Shown here: piece by piece, positions 34,313 to 42,000 of the stretch | How positions within the stretch are numbered: the stretch's first letter is position 1 | How the letters are laid out: each line of letters begins with the position of its first letter | DNA from: Acidimicrobiaceae bacterium | GTDB taxonomy: Bacteria; Actinomycetota; Acidimicrobiia; Acidimicrobiales; UBA8190 | Assembly: GCA_003151475.1 (NCBI GenBank) | Contig: PLXQ01000066.1 | Coordinates: 62,933 to 126,932, forward strand | Length of the DNA: 64,000 nt | Direction: 5' to 3' | Made by a program: the position numbers and the translations under genes | The notes under the pieces: model-generated | What the model saw: only the letters and a program-made list of their open reading frames with translations | What the model was told of the DNA's origin: nothing | Database searches by the model: none

Positions 34313-35398
34313 ATGGAACGTGACAAGGCACTCGATGTGGCCCTGAGTCAGATCGAAAAGCAATTCGGCAAGGGCTCGGTCATGCGGATGGGGGAGAACC
34401 TCAACATGGGCATCGAGTCCATCCCGACCGGTGCGATGGCGCTCGACATGGCCCTCGGTATCGGCGGACTTCCCCGGGGCCGGATCGTGGAGGTCTACGG
34501 CCCCGAGTCGTCGGGCAAGTCCACTCTGGCCATGCACGTGGTGGCCGAAGCTCAGCGCAATGGCGGGATCTGCGCCTACATCGACGCCGAGCACGCCATG
34601 GACCCGGTCTACGCCACCGCCATCGGGGTGAACATCGACGACCTGCTGATCTCGCAACCGGACACCGGTGAACAGGCGCTCGAGATCGCCGACATGCTGA
34701 TCCGCTCCGGTGCCCTCGACGTGATCGTCGTCGACTCCGTCGCCGCTCTCACCCCGCGGGCCGAGATCGAAGGCGACATGGGCGACGCCCACGTCGGCCT
34801 GCAGGCGCGGCTCATGTCGCAGGCGCTGCGGAAGTTGACGGGCACGCTGTCCAAGTCCGACACCATCGCCCTCTTCATCAACCAGCTCAGAGAGAAGATA
34901 GGGATTTCGTACGGAAACCCCGAGGTCACCCCCGGTGGTCGGGCTCTCAAGTTCTATGCATCGGTGCGGCTCGACATCCGGCGGGTGGAGGCCATCAAGG
35001 ACGGCGCCGACGTGATCGGCAGCCGGACGCGGGTGAAGGTGGTGAAGAACAAGTGTTCCAGCCCGTTCAAGGTGGCCGAGTTCGACATCATGTACGGCAC
35101 CGGCATCAGCCGCGAGGGATCTCTGCTCGACGTCGGGGTGGAGCTCGGCTTCATCAAGAAGTCCGGGGCCTGGTTCACCTACGAGGGTGAGCAGCTCGGT
35201 CAGGGACGTGAGAACGCCAAGCAGTTCCTGCGCGAGACACCCGAGCTGATGATCGAGCTCAACGAGAAGATCCGCAGTCAGTTGGCCGCCGTCGTGCTGC
35301 CGGCGGGAGCAGAGGTCGGCGTGGCCGCCAACAGCGACGGCGACACCGTCAGCGTGGGGGCCAGCAGCGATGACGCTCCCATCACGCTGAAGGACTGA
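34313..35398 (+). CDS. recA: Recombinase RecA
   Basis: A 361-residue Rec[20 protein letters not shown] starts the core; Walker [30 protein letters not shown] is loop L1; [20 protein letters not shown] precedes loop L2; [20 protein letters not shown] closes the core. It forms filaments on ssDNA for strand exchange and triggers LexA self-cleavage. Start 34313 follows GAGAGGCGAAGAG; ATG 34286 would add nine residues. recX, a usual partner, is absent downstream. Confidence 0.97.
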   Translation: MERDKALDVALSQIEKQFGKGSVMRMGENLNMGIESIPTGAMALDMALGIGGLPRGRIVEVYGPESSGKSTLAMHVVAEAQRNGGICAYIDAEHAMDPVYATAIGVNIDDLLISQPDTGEQALEIADMLIRSGALDVIVVDSVAALTPRAEIEGDMGDAHVGLQARLMSQALRKLTGTLSKSDTIALFINQLREKIGISYGNPEVTPGGRALKFYASVRLDIRRVEAIKDGADVIGSRTRVKVVKNKCSSPFKVAEFDIMYGTGISREGSLLDVGVELGFIKKSGAWFTYEGEQLGQGRENAKQFLRETPELMIELNEKIRSQLAAVVLPAGAEVGVAANSDGDTVSVGASSDDAPITLKD

Positions 35399-35438
35399 CG
35401 CACCGAGAACACCGGCGGACTGCCCTTTCCCCCACGGA

Positions 35439-35469
35439 CGCCCCTGGGTCACCACGGACCCATGGGGCG
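35439..35469 (+). terminator. Hairpin after recA
   Basis: CGCCCC-T-GGGTC (35439-35450) pairs with GACCC-AT-GGGGCG (35457-35469) across a short loop. Placed 40 bases after the recA stop between convergent genes. No long T tract follows. Confidence 0.65.
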
Positions 35470-35488
35470 ACCACAGGGAGCAGTGAGG

Positions 35489-35842
35489 TCATGCTCCGCA
35501 GTTAATGCCCTTGGCCTCCTGCTCGGTCACCGACAGCGCCGCCGCCTGCGGTCCGCACAGGGGCAGGCTGAGGGCACTGGGACCGAACGTGGCCGTCGGG
35601 GTCACTGATAGCAGGTCGGTCGCCGTCACGGTGAACGTGGCCGGGCCGTTTGGCACCTGGGACGGATCGGTGGAGCCACTGATCACTCCGTGGGCGACGG
35701 ACGAGGACGCCGAGCTGAGACGGACGGTGGCCCGACCGCCGTTGATGATCTGCTCGACATTGGTGGTGACCCCATCGATGACGGCCGTCCCCGGCACGGT
35801 GGCGTCACACGGTGGCGGACCGGAACCGGATCCGGTGAACAT
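35489..35842 (-). CDS. Hypothetical small protein
   Basis: A 117-residue protein from ATG 35842, with clean third-position GC preference. GTAVIDGVTTNVEQIINGGR and ATFTVTATDLLSVTPTATFG suggest an all-beta protein; Cys near residue 12 and two near the C-terminus could form disulfides. No signal peptide from this start. Convergent with recA and back to back with the GntR gene. No family recognised. Confidence 0.5.
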   Translation of the reverse strand: MFTGSGSGPPPCDATVPGTAVIDGVTTNVEQIINGGRATVRLSSASSSVAHGVISGSTDPSQVPNGPATFTVTATDLLSVTPTATFGPSALSLPLCGPQAAALSVTEQEAKGINCGA

Positions 35843-35848
35843 GGCACG

Positions 35849-36199
35849 ATACCTTCCGTCAAGATCGATCTCGATGAATCGGTCCCGCTCCACGAACAGG
35901 TAGCGGCCGAGATCCGGCGCGCCATCGCCGACGGCGAGTGCGGGCCGGGCGACCGCTTGCCTCCGGCCGTCGACCTGGCCGCCGTTCTCGGGGTCAACCG
36001 CAACACCGTCCTGCGGGCCCTGCGCGAGCTCCGTGAAGAGGGCCTGCTCGAATTCCGTCGCGGCCGGGGGGTCACGGTGGTGGGCACCGCGCCCAAGCGC
36101 AGTCAGGTGATCGCCATGACCCGGGACCTGGTGCTGACGGCGCGCCGTCACGGCTACCGGCGCGAGGAATTGATCGAACTGATCCAGAGCCTCCCGTAA
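35849..36199 (+). CDS. GntR-family (YtrA-like) transcriptional regulator
   Basis: The winged-helix domain is clear: KIDLDESVPLHEQVAAEIRR, AIADGECGPGDRLPPAVDLA and VNRNTVLRALRELREEGLLE, then a short 35-residue tail, as in small YtrA-type GntR regulators of about 115-125 residues. There is no ATG, GTG or TTG near the domain start; the nearest is GTG 35690, which would add 53 residues overlapping the opposite-strand gene. ATA 35849 is given only as a near-cognate placeholder. ATG 35841 is one base out of frame. Likely autoregulator of a neighbouring operon. Confidence 0.75.
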   Translation: MPSVKIDLDESVPLHEQVAAEIRRAIADGECGPGDRLPPAVDLAAVLGVNRNTVLRALRELREEGLLEFRRGRGVTVVGTAPKRSQVIAMTRDLVLTARRHGYRREELIELIQSLP

Positions 36200-36244
36200 G
36201 GGATCTTCGAGTAGTCAGCCTCTAGGGGAGCGGAATAACCGGCG

Positions 36245-37570
36245 TCACGGAGCGGTGGAAGCGGCCGCCTTGGTCGTCACGGGGATGGTGGAGGGGACGA
36301 GCTCGACCCAGGTCTTGCCGGGATCGAGAGCGATGGTTGAGCCGTCGGTGGCGATGAGTTTGGTGGTGTCGGCCAGACCGGCTCGTTGCCAGGTGCCGGT
36401 GATCTCCACCCCGTTGCGGAACACCGCCAGGGGACCGAAGCCGACTAGCTGCGCCTGCACCTCGAGACCGCCCTCGCTGTTCTCGAGCCAGGGACCGTAG
36501 GTGATGTGCACCGTCTGGACCACGATGTTGGTGACGCCGATCCGACCGCCCCCGGCAGCGGTGTTGGCCGGTTGGCCGCCGATCGTGAGCAGCCACTCGC
36601 CGGTGATGGCGCTCCACGTCCAGATGTTGTCGTTGGTCCCGGAGAAGGGAATGGCGACCGACGAGACGGCCGTGCCCGTCGGGACGGTCGAGGAGTACGT
36701 GTAGAGCGGCGCCGGCGGGCTGGTGTCGAGCGGGTTGAGCCCCCAGGCCGCCGCCGTGGACGCATAGGTGTCGTAGGGCGCCACCCGGCCGGAAGGGTGC
36801 TGGACGATCGACGCGTGGGTGAAGACGTCGTCGTTGATGAGATTCCCGTTGTTCAGAAGGGAGATCACGGGATTGATGCCACCGGCGTGGACCAGGAGGG
36901 GTTTGCTCAGCTGGTCCAGGATCGGGACGTCGATAGCCCGGGCCGAGCGGATGGGACCGACCAGGTTGGCCCCCTGGCACTGGAAGACGGCCACCAGGCG
37001 GGTGATGCCACCCTCGACCGGTTCTTCGAAGACGACGTCGGCGCTGGTCAGTCCCGACTGCGGCCGGGCATCGGGGTAGTTGTCCACTTTGAAGGCGAGC
37101 GCCGGTCGCCCGGGAACTGTGCCTCCGGGGGCGGGCAGCCCGGTGAGGGGGCACGGTGGTCCGGTCGAAGCGGGGATGTTCGTGGCCGAGCTCGGTTGCG
37201 GCTTCGCTCCGGCCTTGGGTTTCTTTGTCGTCCCCGAGGAGAGAGCCAGGGCGATGCCGGCGCCGGCGAGGACGACGACCACGGAGACGATGGCGATCAC
37301 CCAGGCGCGGTTCATCGATACCCACCCGCGCTTGGCCCCACCATTTCGCTGTCGGGGAGCGGCAGCCGAGGTCGCGGTGGTCTCCTCACCTCCGAGGCCG
37401 CCCACGGCCCCGGAGGCGGCCGTGGCCGCCAGCACGGAGGTGGCATCGGCGTCGGAGGATCCGGAGTCGGTGGCGCTCACGACCGATGTGGCGTCATCGG
37501 AGGGCGCGGTGTCGTCGGGGGTCGCGCCGTCGCCACCGCTGCTGCTATCGGGAGTGATGTCGTCGGGCAT
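36245..37570 (-). CDS. DUF3048-domain membrane-anchored protein (YerB-like)
   Basis: A 441-residue protein from ATG 37570. Residues 1-85 are acidic, Ser/Thr/Asp-rich and cytoplasmic; a single helix (AWVIAIVSVVVVLAGAGIAL) follows; the outer part has DNYPDARPQSGLTSADVVFE and LVAVFQCQGANLVGPIRSAR, the DUF3048 signature, and a second beta-rich subdomain. B. subtilis YerB is a lipoprotein of this family with cell-surface function. A longer frame to 38737 is antisense to the methyltransferase and not used. Long acidic N-terminus is unusual. Confidence 0.8.
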   Translation of the reverse strand: MPDDITPDSSSGGDGATPDDTAPSDDATSVVSATDSGSSDADATSVLAATAASGAVGGLGGEETTATSAAAPRQRNGGAKRGWVSMNRAWVIAIVSVVVVLAGAGIALALSSGTTKKPKAGAKPQPSSATNIPASTGPPCPLTGLPAPGGTVPGRPALAFKVDNYPDARPQSGLTSADVVFEEPVEGGITRLVAVFQCQGANLVGPIRSARAIDVPILDQLSKPLLVHAGGINPVISLLNNGNLINDDVFTHASIVQHPSGRVAPYDTYASTAAAWGLNPLDTSPPAPLYTYSSTVPTGTAVSSVAIPFSGTNDNIWTWSAITGEWLLTIGGQPANTAAGGGRIGVTNIVVQTVHITYGPWLENSEGGLEVQAQLVGFGPLAVFRNGVEITGTWQRAGLADTTKLIATDGSTIALDPGKTWVELVPSTIPVTTKAAASTAP

Positions 37571-37756
37571 CTCGAGCGTCGAGGCTACTCGTTCACATAT
37601 CTCCCCCAGTGTGACCCTTTTCGGACCACACCCCCACAACCAGTGAGCACGACGGTGGTCGCGGGGCCTCCGGCCTGGACCGAAGTCCCTTCGTGGCGGG
37701 GTCCTTCCGTCGATCCCGTACTGGCCCGGGCCGGGCGTCCGCGGTAGCACGGTGAT

Positions 37757-38554
37757 GTGGAGATCAGCGGAGTGCACCAGATGGCCACCGCCTTCGAGGG
37801 GGCGGCCACCGTCTACGAGGAGGCCCGGCCCGACTACCCGACCGAGGCGGTGTCCTTCTTGGTTGACACTCTGGGACTCGGACCGGGCCGATGGGTGCTC
37901 GACCTCGCCGCCGGCACGGGCAAGCTCACCCGGGCCCTGATCCCGAGCGGCGCCCAGGTGATCGGCGTCGAGCCGGTGTCGGCCATGCGCCGGACCCTGG
38001 CCGCGTCGACGTCGCCGGTGGTGGCGGCGGTGGCACAGGCCCTTCCTGTCGGCGACGGTGTGCTCGACGCCATCACGGTGGCACAGGCGTTTCACTGGTT
38101 CGCCACCGACGACGCGCTGGCCGAGATGCGCAGGACCCTCCGAGAGGGAGGAGCGCTGGGCCTGATCTGGAATCGGCGCGACCGGTCCGACCCGCTGCAG
38201 GCGGCACTGACGGAGTTGATGGAGCCCGAACGTGGTGACACGGCCTCGTACGAGAGCGGAGTGTGGCGGCGGGCGTTGGCCGGCGGTGACCGATTCGTGG
38301 CCCGGGGCGAGACCCATGTGCCGTGGCGCCAAGCCGTCGACGTCGAAGGCGTGGCCGACCGGGTGGCGTCGGTGAGTTTCATCGCCGCCATGGCCGAGAA
38401 CGACCGCGCCCGACTGCTCGACCGGGTGCGCGCCGTGGCGACAGAGACACCGGCGCCGCTGGCCCTCGTGTACGTGACCGACGTCTTTTATTTCAGCCGG
38501 GTGGATACTGACGGCATCGAGCCGGAGAGGCACGATCGACAGACCGGCAAGTAA
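37757..38554 (+). CDS. Class I SAM-dependent methyltransferase
   Basis: A 265-residue UbiE/COQ5-like (methyltransferase type 11) protein. The opening YEEARPDYP is frequent in this subgroup; motif I VLDLAAGTGKLTRALIPSG and VIGVEPVSAMRRTL bind SAM; AQAFHWFATDDALAEMRRTL is the characteristic post-II helix. GTG 37757 or ATG 37781 may be the start. Substrate unknown. Eleven bases before the acetyltransferase gene. Confidence 0.85.
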   Translation: MEISGVHQMATAFEGAATVYEEARPDYPTEAVSFLVDTLGLGPGRWVLDLAAGTGKLTRALIPSGAQVIGVEPVSAMRRTLAASTSPVVAAVAQALPVGDGVLDAITVAQAFHWFATDDALAEMRRTLREGGALGLIWNRRDRSDPLQAALTELMEPERGDTASYESGVWRRALAGGDRFVARGETHVPWRQAVDVEGVADRVASVSFIAAMAENDRARLLDRVRAVATETPAPLALVYVTDVFYFSRVDTDGIEPERHDRQTGK

Positions 38555-38564
38555 CATAACCTCG

Positions 38565-39374
38565 GTGGCGACACCGCAGCAGGTCCCTCCGTGGCTTCGA
38601 AGGTGGGCGTCGGCCGCCATCAACGCCCTGTGGGGCTGGGTGACCCAGCTCGGGGCCATCGGGCCCGACGACCGGCGGGCCCGGCGCTTCGGGTCCTTCG
38701 GAGACGGAAGCATCATCGCCTTCCCCCCCGGCGCCATCTACAACGAGCGCTGGATCCGGATCGGTTCACAGACGATGATCGGGCCCAATGTCTCTTTGAC
38801 GGCCGGTATGGCGCCGGGACAGAAGATGGTGAGCGATCCCGTGGTGTCCATCGGGGACAGGACGCTGATCGGCCAGGGCAGCTACATCGTCGGGCACTTC
38901 AACATCGAGATCGGTGACGACATCCAGACGGGGCCGTACGTCTACATCACCGACCAGAACCACACCTACAGCGATCCCGAGACCCCCATCGGCCGGCAGT
39001 GGCCGGTGGAGGCGGGGGTGTCCATTGGATCGGGGAGCTGGCTGGGGACCGGGGTGGTGGTGCTACCGGGGGCCCGGATCGGCCGAAACGTGGCCGTCGG
39101 AGCCGGTTCGGTGGTGGTCGGCGAGCTGCCCGATCACTGCGTGGCCGTCGGTGTCCCCGCCCGGGTGATCAAGCAGTACGTGGAGGGTGACGGCTGGGTG
39201 GCCACCGCCGGACAGCCCGAAACCGACAGCCGTCACAGCAGCAACATCCGCAACAGAGATGGCGCCAGGTTCTTCGCAAAAACGGGTGATGAGTCGGGCG
39301 AGGGCGGCGACGATGGCGGGCGCGTCGTCGTCGAAAAGCCTCTGACCGGGGACGCAGCGTCTTTCAGAAATTGA
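38565..39374 (+). CDS. Left-handed beta-helix acyltransferase (maltose/galactoside acetyltransferase-like)
   Basis: A 269-residue protein with hexapeptide repeats from about residue 60 to 205: IGSQTMIGPNVSLTAG, IGDRTLIGQGSYIVG, IGDDIQTGPYVYITDQNHTY, IGSGSWLGTGVVVLPGARIG, IGRNVAVGAGSVVVGELPDH. The DQNHTY stretch resembles the catalytic loop of xenobiotic/sugar O-acetyltransferases. The last 60 residues are disordered and charged. GTG start. Possibly acts on cell-envelope sugars; acceptor unknown. Confidence 0.8.
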   Translation: MATPQQVPPWLRRWASAAINALWGWVTQLGAIGPDDRRARRFGSFGDGSIIAFPPGAIYNERWIRIGSQTMIGPNVSLTAGMAPGQKMVSDPVVSIGDRTLIGQGSYIVGHFNIEIGDDIQTGPYVYITDQNHTYSDPETPIGRQWPVEAGVSIGSGSWLGTGVVVLPGARIGRNVAVGAGSVVVGELPDHCVAVGVPARVIKQYVEGDGWVATAGQPETDSRHSSNIRNRDGARFFAKTGDESGEGGDDGGRVVVEKPLTGDAASFRN

Positions 39375-39764
39375 TTGGCACCATGCGCGAGTCGGACGGC
39401 GAAACGCGATAGAGAGAGTGCACGGCACCATACGTTGCGCTCCGTTCACGAAGTGCGTGGAAACGCAGTGATTTCGGGAATTTTGCTGCTCGTCCACAAG
39501 CTCATCCCCAGGCATTTCCACAGTGATCTCCACAGGAACTGTTACAGCCGCCCGCTACCGTCCGTCCCGCGCGCGAAGGTCGCAGAAGGTGTACGCGCGG
39601 GTGCGCGCGACAACGTACTGTGGCGCGTACCGACCGGGCGCGGTGAGACGTGCCAGAGCCAGTGTCGACCAGTCGCCAGTCTCGACGAATCGACACGACG
39701 TATCGATGCGAGACGGATCGAAAGACGAAGTCGACAGACGAGTGGTGGGACGAAGGATGAGGGC
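39375..39764. other. 390-base non-coding region with DnaA-box-like repeats
   Basis: No convincing gene on either strand. The region is lower in GC than its flanks around 39400-39545 and contains the four spaced 9-mers at 39490-39534. The second half is CGCG-rich with short inverted motifs and leads to the LPFTG protein gene. Confidence 0.6.
39490..39534 (+). repeat. Four tandem DnaA-box-like 9-mers at 12-bp spacing
   Basis: TCGTCCACA (39490), TCATCCCCA (39502), ATTTCCACA (39514) and ATCTCCACA (39526) occur in one orientation with exactly 12 bases between starts. The DnaA consensus is TTWTNCACA, and actinobacterial boxes are often TTGTCCACA. Each copy has one or two mismatches. The sequence pattern is seen; DnaA binding is inference. 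dnaA and dnaN are not in the window. Confidence 0.55.
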
Positions 39765-40187
39765 ATGACAATGAAAAGGCTCGGTCGGGGACTCGGTGCC
39801 GTGATGACGGTTCTTGCCGTCGTGGGGGTCCCCTCCATGTCGGCGTTCGCCGACTCCACCACCTGCTACACCGGCTGCACACCGCCGACGACACTGGTCG
39901 GGCCCGGCACCGGTGGCAGCGGCGGCAGCGGCGGAACGAGCGGCGGCGGCGGCGGGACGCGTCCGCCGGTGACGGGATCGGGTGGTTCCGGGTCGGGATC
40001 GGGCTCCGGGTCGGGATCGGGCTCCGGCGGCGCCACGCAGACGGCGGTGTCGACCAAGTCGTCCGGCGGCAACCTGCCGTTCACGGGTGCCGACATCGAA
40101 GAGCTGACGGCCATCGGAGCGGGAGCGCTTCTGGTCGGTGGGATCCTGGTGCGGCGCAGCCGCAACCGTCGCCGCGCCGAGGCCTGA
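39765..40187 (+). CDS. LPFTG cell-wall-anchored small protein
   Basis: A 140-residue secreted protein. Signal peptide LGAVMTVLAVVGVPSMSAFA; a Gly/Ser/Thr-rich low-complexity middle including GSGSGSGSGSGSGG; then the complete sorting signal: LPFTG near residue 107, a hydrophobic helix (LTAIGAGALLVGGILV) and RRSRNRRRAEA. A sortase would cleave after Thr and attach it to the wall. The only catalytically intact sortase in the window is at 55448-56596. Cys-containing CYTGC follows the signal peptide. Probably a wall spacer or stalk-like protein. Confidence 0.85.
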   Translation: MTMKRLGRGLGAVMTVLAVVGVPSMSAFADSTTCYTGCTPPTTLVGPGTGGSGGSGGTSGGGGGTRPPVTGSGGSGSGSGSGSGSGSGGATQTAVSTKSSGGNLPFTGADIEELTAIGAGALLVGGILVRRSRNRRRAEA

Positions 40188-40330
40188 GCCGGGGTTTCCT
40201 CCCCCACCCGGGCTTCCCTGGCAGAGCAGGGGCGCCCACATCTCGTGAGCCTGCCCCGTCGACGCCAGGATCCGATCCCGGCACTCCAGGGTTTCGGGGA
40301 AATGACGATACATTTCGTGGGGCGTGTCCG

Positions 40331-40834
40331 ATGACCGACGCGCCCAGCGTTCTTTCGTCGACGACGGGACCGATCAGAACAGTGGACGAGAATTTCTGCG
40401 GCCTGCGGGTGGGGACGGACCTGGTGCCGGTCGAGCATGTCGCTGCCTCGGTGGCCCGCTTCGGGCACCGCTATGTGGGTCGGATCTATACCGAGCACGA
40501 AGTGGCCTGCTGCCAGGGCTCGCCGTCGGTGGTGGCCGCCGGGCTGGCCGCCCGGTTCGCGGCCAAAGAGGCCATGGTGAAGGTGCTGCGGCCGGTCGGG
40601 CACCAACCCGATTGGCGGTCCATCGAGGTGCGGCGTGACCCGGCCGGGTGGTGCAGCCTCGCCCTGAGCGGCGAAGCGGCGCGGATGGCCGACGAACAGG
40701 GGATCAGAGAGGTGGCCGTGAGCCTGACCCACGAGGGCGCCATGGCCGCCGCCGTGGTGGTGGCCCTGTGCGCCGAAGGCGACACCCACGCCGATGCCGA
40801 TGCCGATGCCGATGCCGGCCACGAGGAGCGATAG
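40331..40834 (+). CDS. acpS: Holo-[acyl-carrier-protein] synthase-like 4'-phosphopantetheinyl transferase
   Basis: A 167-residue AcpS-type PPTase. GLRVGTDLVPVEHVAASVAR carries the metal-binding Asp, and RFAAKEAMVKVL has the catalytic Glu and Lys of the FxxKEAxxKAL motif; VAVSLTHEGAMAAAVVV is the final strand. The N-terminus has about 23 extra residues. The C-terminus carries an Ala-Asp repeat encoded by four GCCGAT hexamers (40790-40813). Two bases before the ACP gene, so it probably activates that carrier specifically. Confidence 0.88.
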   Translation: MTDAPSVLSSTTGPIRTVDENFCGLRVGTDLVPVEHVAASVARFGHRYVGRIYTEHEVACCQGSPSVVAAGLAARFAAKEAMVKVLRPVGHQPDWRSIEVRRDPAGWCSLALSGEAARMADEQGIREVAVSLTHEGAMAAAVVVALCAEGDTHADADADADAGHEER

Positions 40835-40836
40835 CG

Positions 40837-41085
40837 ATGGAAGAGGAGATCCGGCAGATCCTGGAGGAACACGGACGGCTGCCTGTACCGATGGCCGACC
40901 TCGACAACAATGCCGATCTGTACGAGGCGGGGATGACCTCCCACGCGTCGGTGAATGTGATGCTGGCACTCGAGGACGGCTTTGACTTCGAGTTCCCCGA
41001 GAGCATGCTCCGCAAGAGCACCTTCGAGTCGGTGTCGGCCATCGAGGCCGCCCTTACCTCGCTCGTGGGCACACCTGTGGAATGA
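40837..41085 (+). CDS. Acyl/aminoacyl carrier protein
   Basis: An 82-residue carrier protein. LYEAGMTSHASVNVMLALED contains the phosphopantetheine attachment Ser at about residue 35 (GMTSHASV, in place of GxDSL), then FDFEFPESMLRKSTFESVSA fits helices III-IV. This DSL-variant form is seen in carrier proteins served by amino acid:[carrier protein] ligases. The stop overlaps the next start (ATGA). Primary fatty-acid ACP usually has DSL and sits beside fab genes, so a dedicated carrier is more likely. Confidence 0.88.
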   Translation: MEEEIRQILEEHGRLPVPMADLDNNADLYEAGMTSHASVNVMLALEDGFDFEFPESMLRKSTFESVSAIEAALTSLVGTPVE

Positions 41086-41993
41086 CCGACGACAGCATCG
41101 GGGCCTTTCGCGACGAGTTGATCGACTCGGGGCTGGTGATCGACGCCGGTGTCGAGGGTCTCTACGGCCGGACGCTGGCCTACGAGGAGATCGTCTCGGG
41201 GATCATCGCGCTGACGACCCGGACGGGCGCCGGGGACGGGGCCATGGCCGTGCATTTCCCGCCGCTGATCCCGCGTTGGCTGCTCGAGCGGACCGACTAC
41301 CTGAAGTCCTTCCCCGATCTGACGGGATCGGTGCACACCTTCGGGGGTGACGACAAGCGGCACGCGCGGCTTCTGGCTCTGGTGGACGGCGGGCACGACT
41401 GGGTGGAGGTGCTCGAACCGGCCGAGGTGGTGCTGCGGCCCGCCGCGTGTCATCCCGTCTACCCGCTGTGCACCGGCGGGCCCCTGCCGACACAGGGACG
41501 GCGCTTCGAAGTGCAGGGCTGGTGCTTCCGGCACGAGCCCAGTGCCGATCCGGCGCGGATGCTGTGCTTCCGGATGCACGAGTTCGTCTATGTGGGCGAC
41601 CCCGACGGGGCCGGTGCCCATAGCGAGCTGTGGCTCAAGCGGGGGGCCGAGATGTTCGAGAGCATGGGGCTCGATGTCGACGTGGTGGTGGCCAACGATC
41701 CCTTCTTCGGCCGGGCCGGGAAGTTCCTGGCCGCCAACCAGCTCGACGACGCCCTGAAGCTCGAGTTCGTGAGCCCCGTCAGCTCGACCGAGACTCGAAC
41801 GGCCATCGGTTCGGTCAACCGTCACCAGGACCATTTCGGGCTGACCTTCGGGATCGAGTCGGCCGACGGCGAAGTGGCCCACTCGGCCTGCTTCGCCGTC
41901 GGGGTGGACCGCACCGCACTGGCGCTCCTGAAGCGGCACGGGCTCGACCCCGGGCGGTGGCCGGCCGAGGTGCGGGCGCGGTTGTGGCCCTGA
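41082..41993 (+). CDS. Amino acid:[carrier protein] ligase-like enzyme (class II aaRS homologue)
   Basis: A 303-residue protein resembling the truncated seryl-tRNA-synthetase homologues that activate amino acids and load them on carrier proteins. Zinc-ligand candidates follow the expected Cys-Glu-Cys order: Cys123 (AACHPVYP), Glu167 (MHEFVYVG) and Cys270 (HSACFAVGVDR). RFEVQGWCFRHEPSAD is the motif-2 region, and CFAVGVDRTALALLKRHGLD is motif 3. No tRNA-binding domain. Overlaps the carrier gene by four bases, so a loaded aminoacyl-carrier is the expected product. The usual amino acids for the family are Gly, Ala or similar; unknown here. Confidence 0.8.
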   Translation: MTDDSIGAFRDELIDSGLVIDAGVEGLYGRTLAYEEIVSGIIALTTRTGAGDGAMAVHFPPLIPRWLLERTDYLKSFPDLTGSVHTFGGDDKRHARLLALVDGGHDWVEVLEPAEVVLRPAACHPVYPLCTGGPLPTQGRRFEVQGWCFRHEPSADPARMLCFRMHEFVYVGDPDGAGAHSELWLKRGAEMFESMGLDVDVVVANDPFFGRAGKFLAANQLDDALKLEFVSPVSSTETRTAIGSVNRHQDHFGLTFGIESADGEVAHSACFAVGVDRTALALLKRHGLDPGRWPAEVRARLWP

Positions 41994-42000
41994 GCCGACC

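Noticed and set aside
36245..38737. A single 830-residue minus-strand protein
   Set aside because: The part beyond 37570 is antisense to a clear methyltransferase gene, low in domain content and has no start signal. The DUF3048 protein starts at 37570.
39375..39764. Chromosomal replication origin
   Set aside because: DnaA-box-like 9-mers are present, but dnaA, dnaN, an AT-rich unwinding region and GC-skew evidence are missing. Kept only as a repeat and a finding.
39900..40040. CRISPR-like or tandem-repeat array in the Gly/Ser region
   Set aside because: The repeats are codon-level low complexity within a surface protein; there are no spacers. No CRISPR array is seen anywhere in the window.
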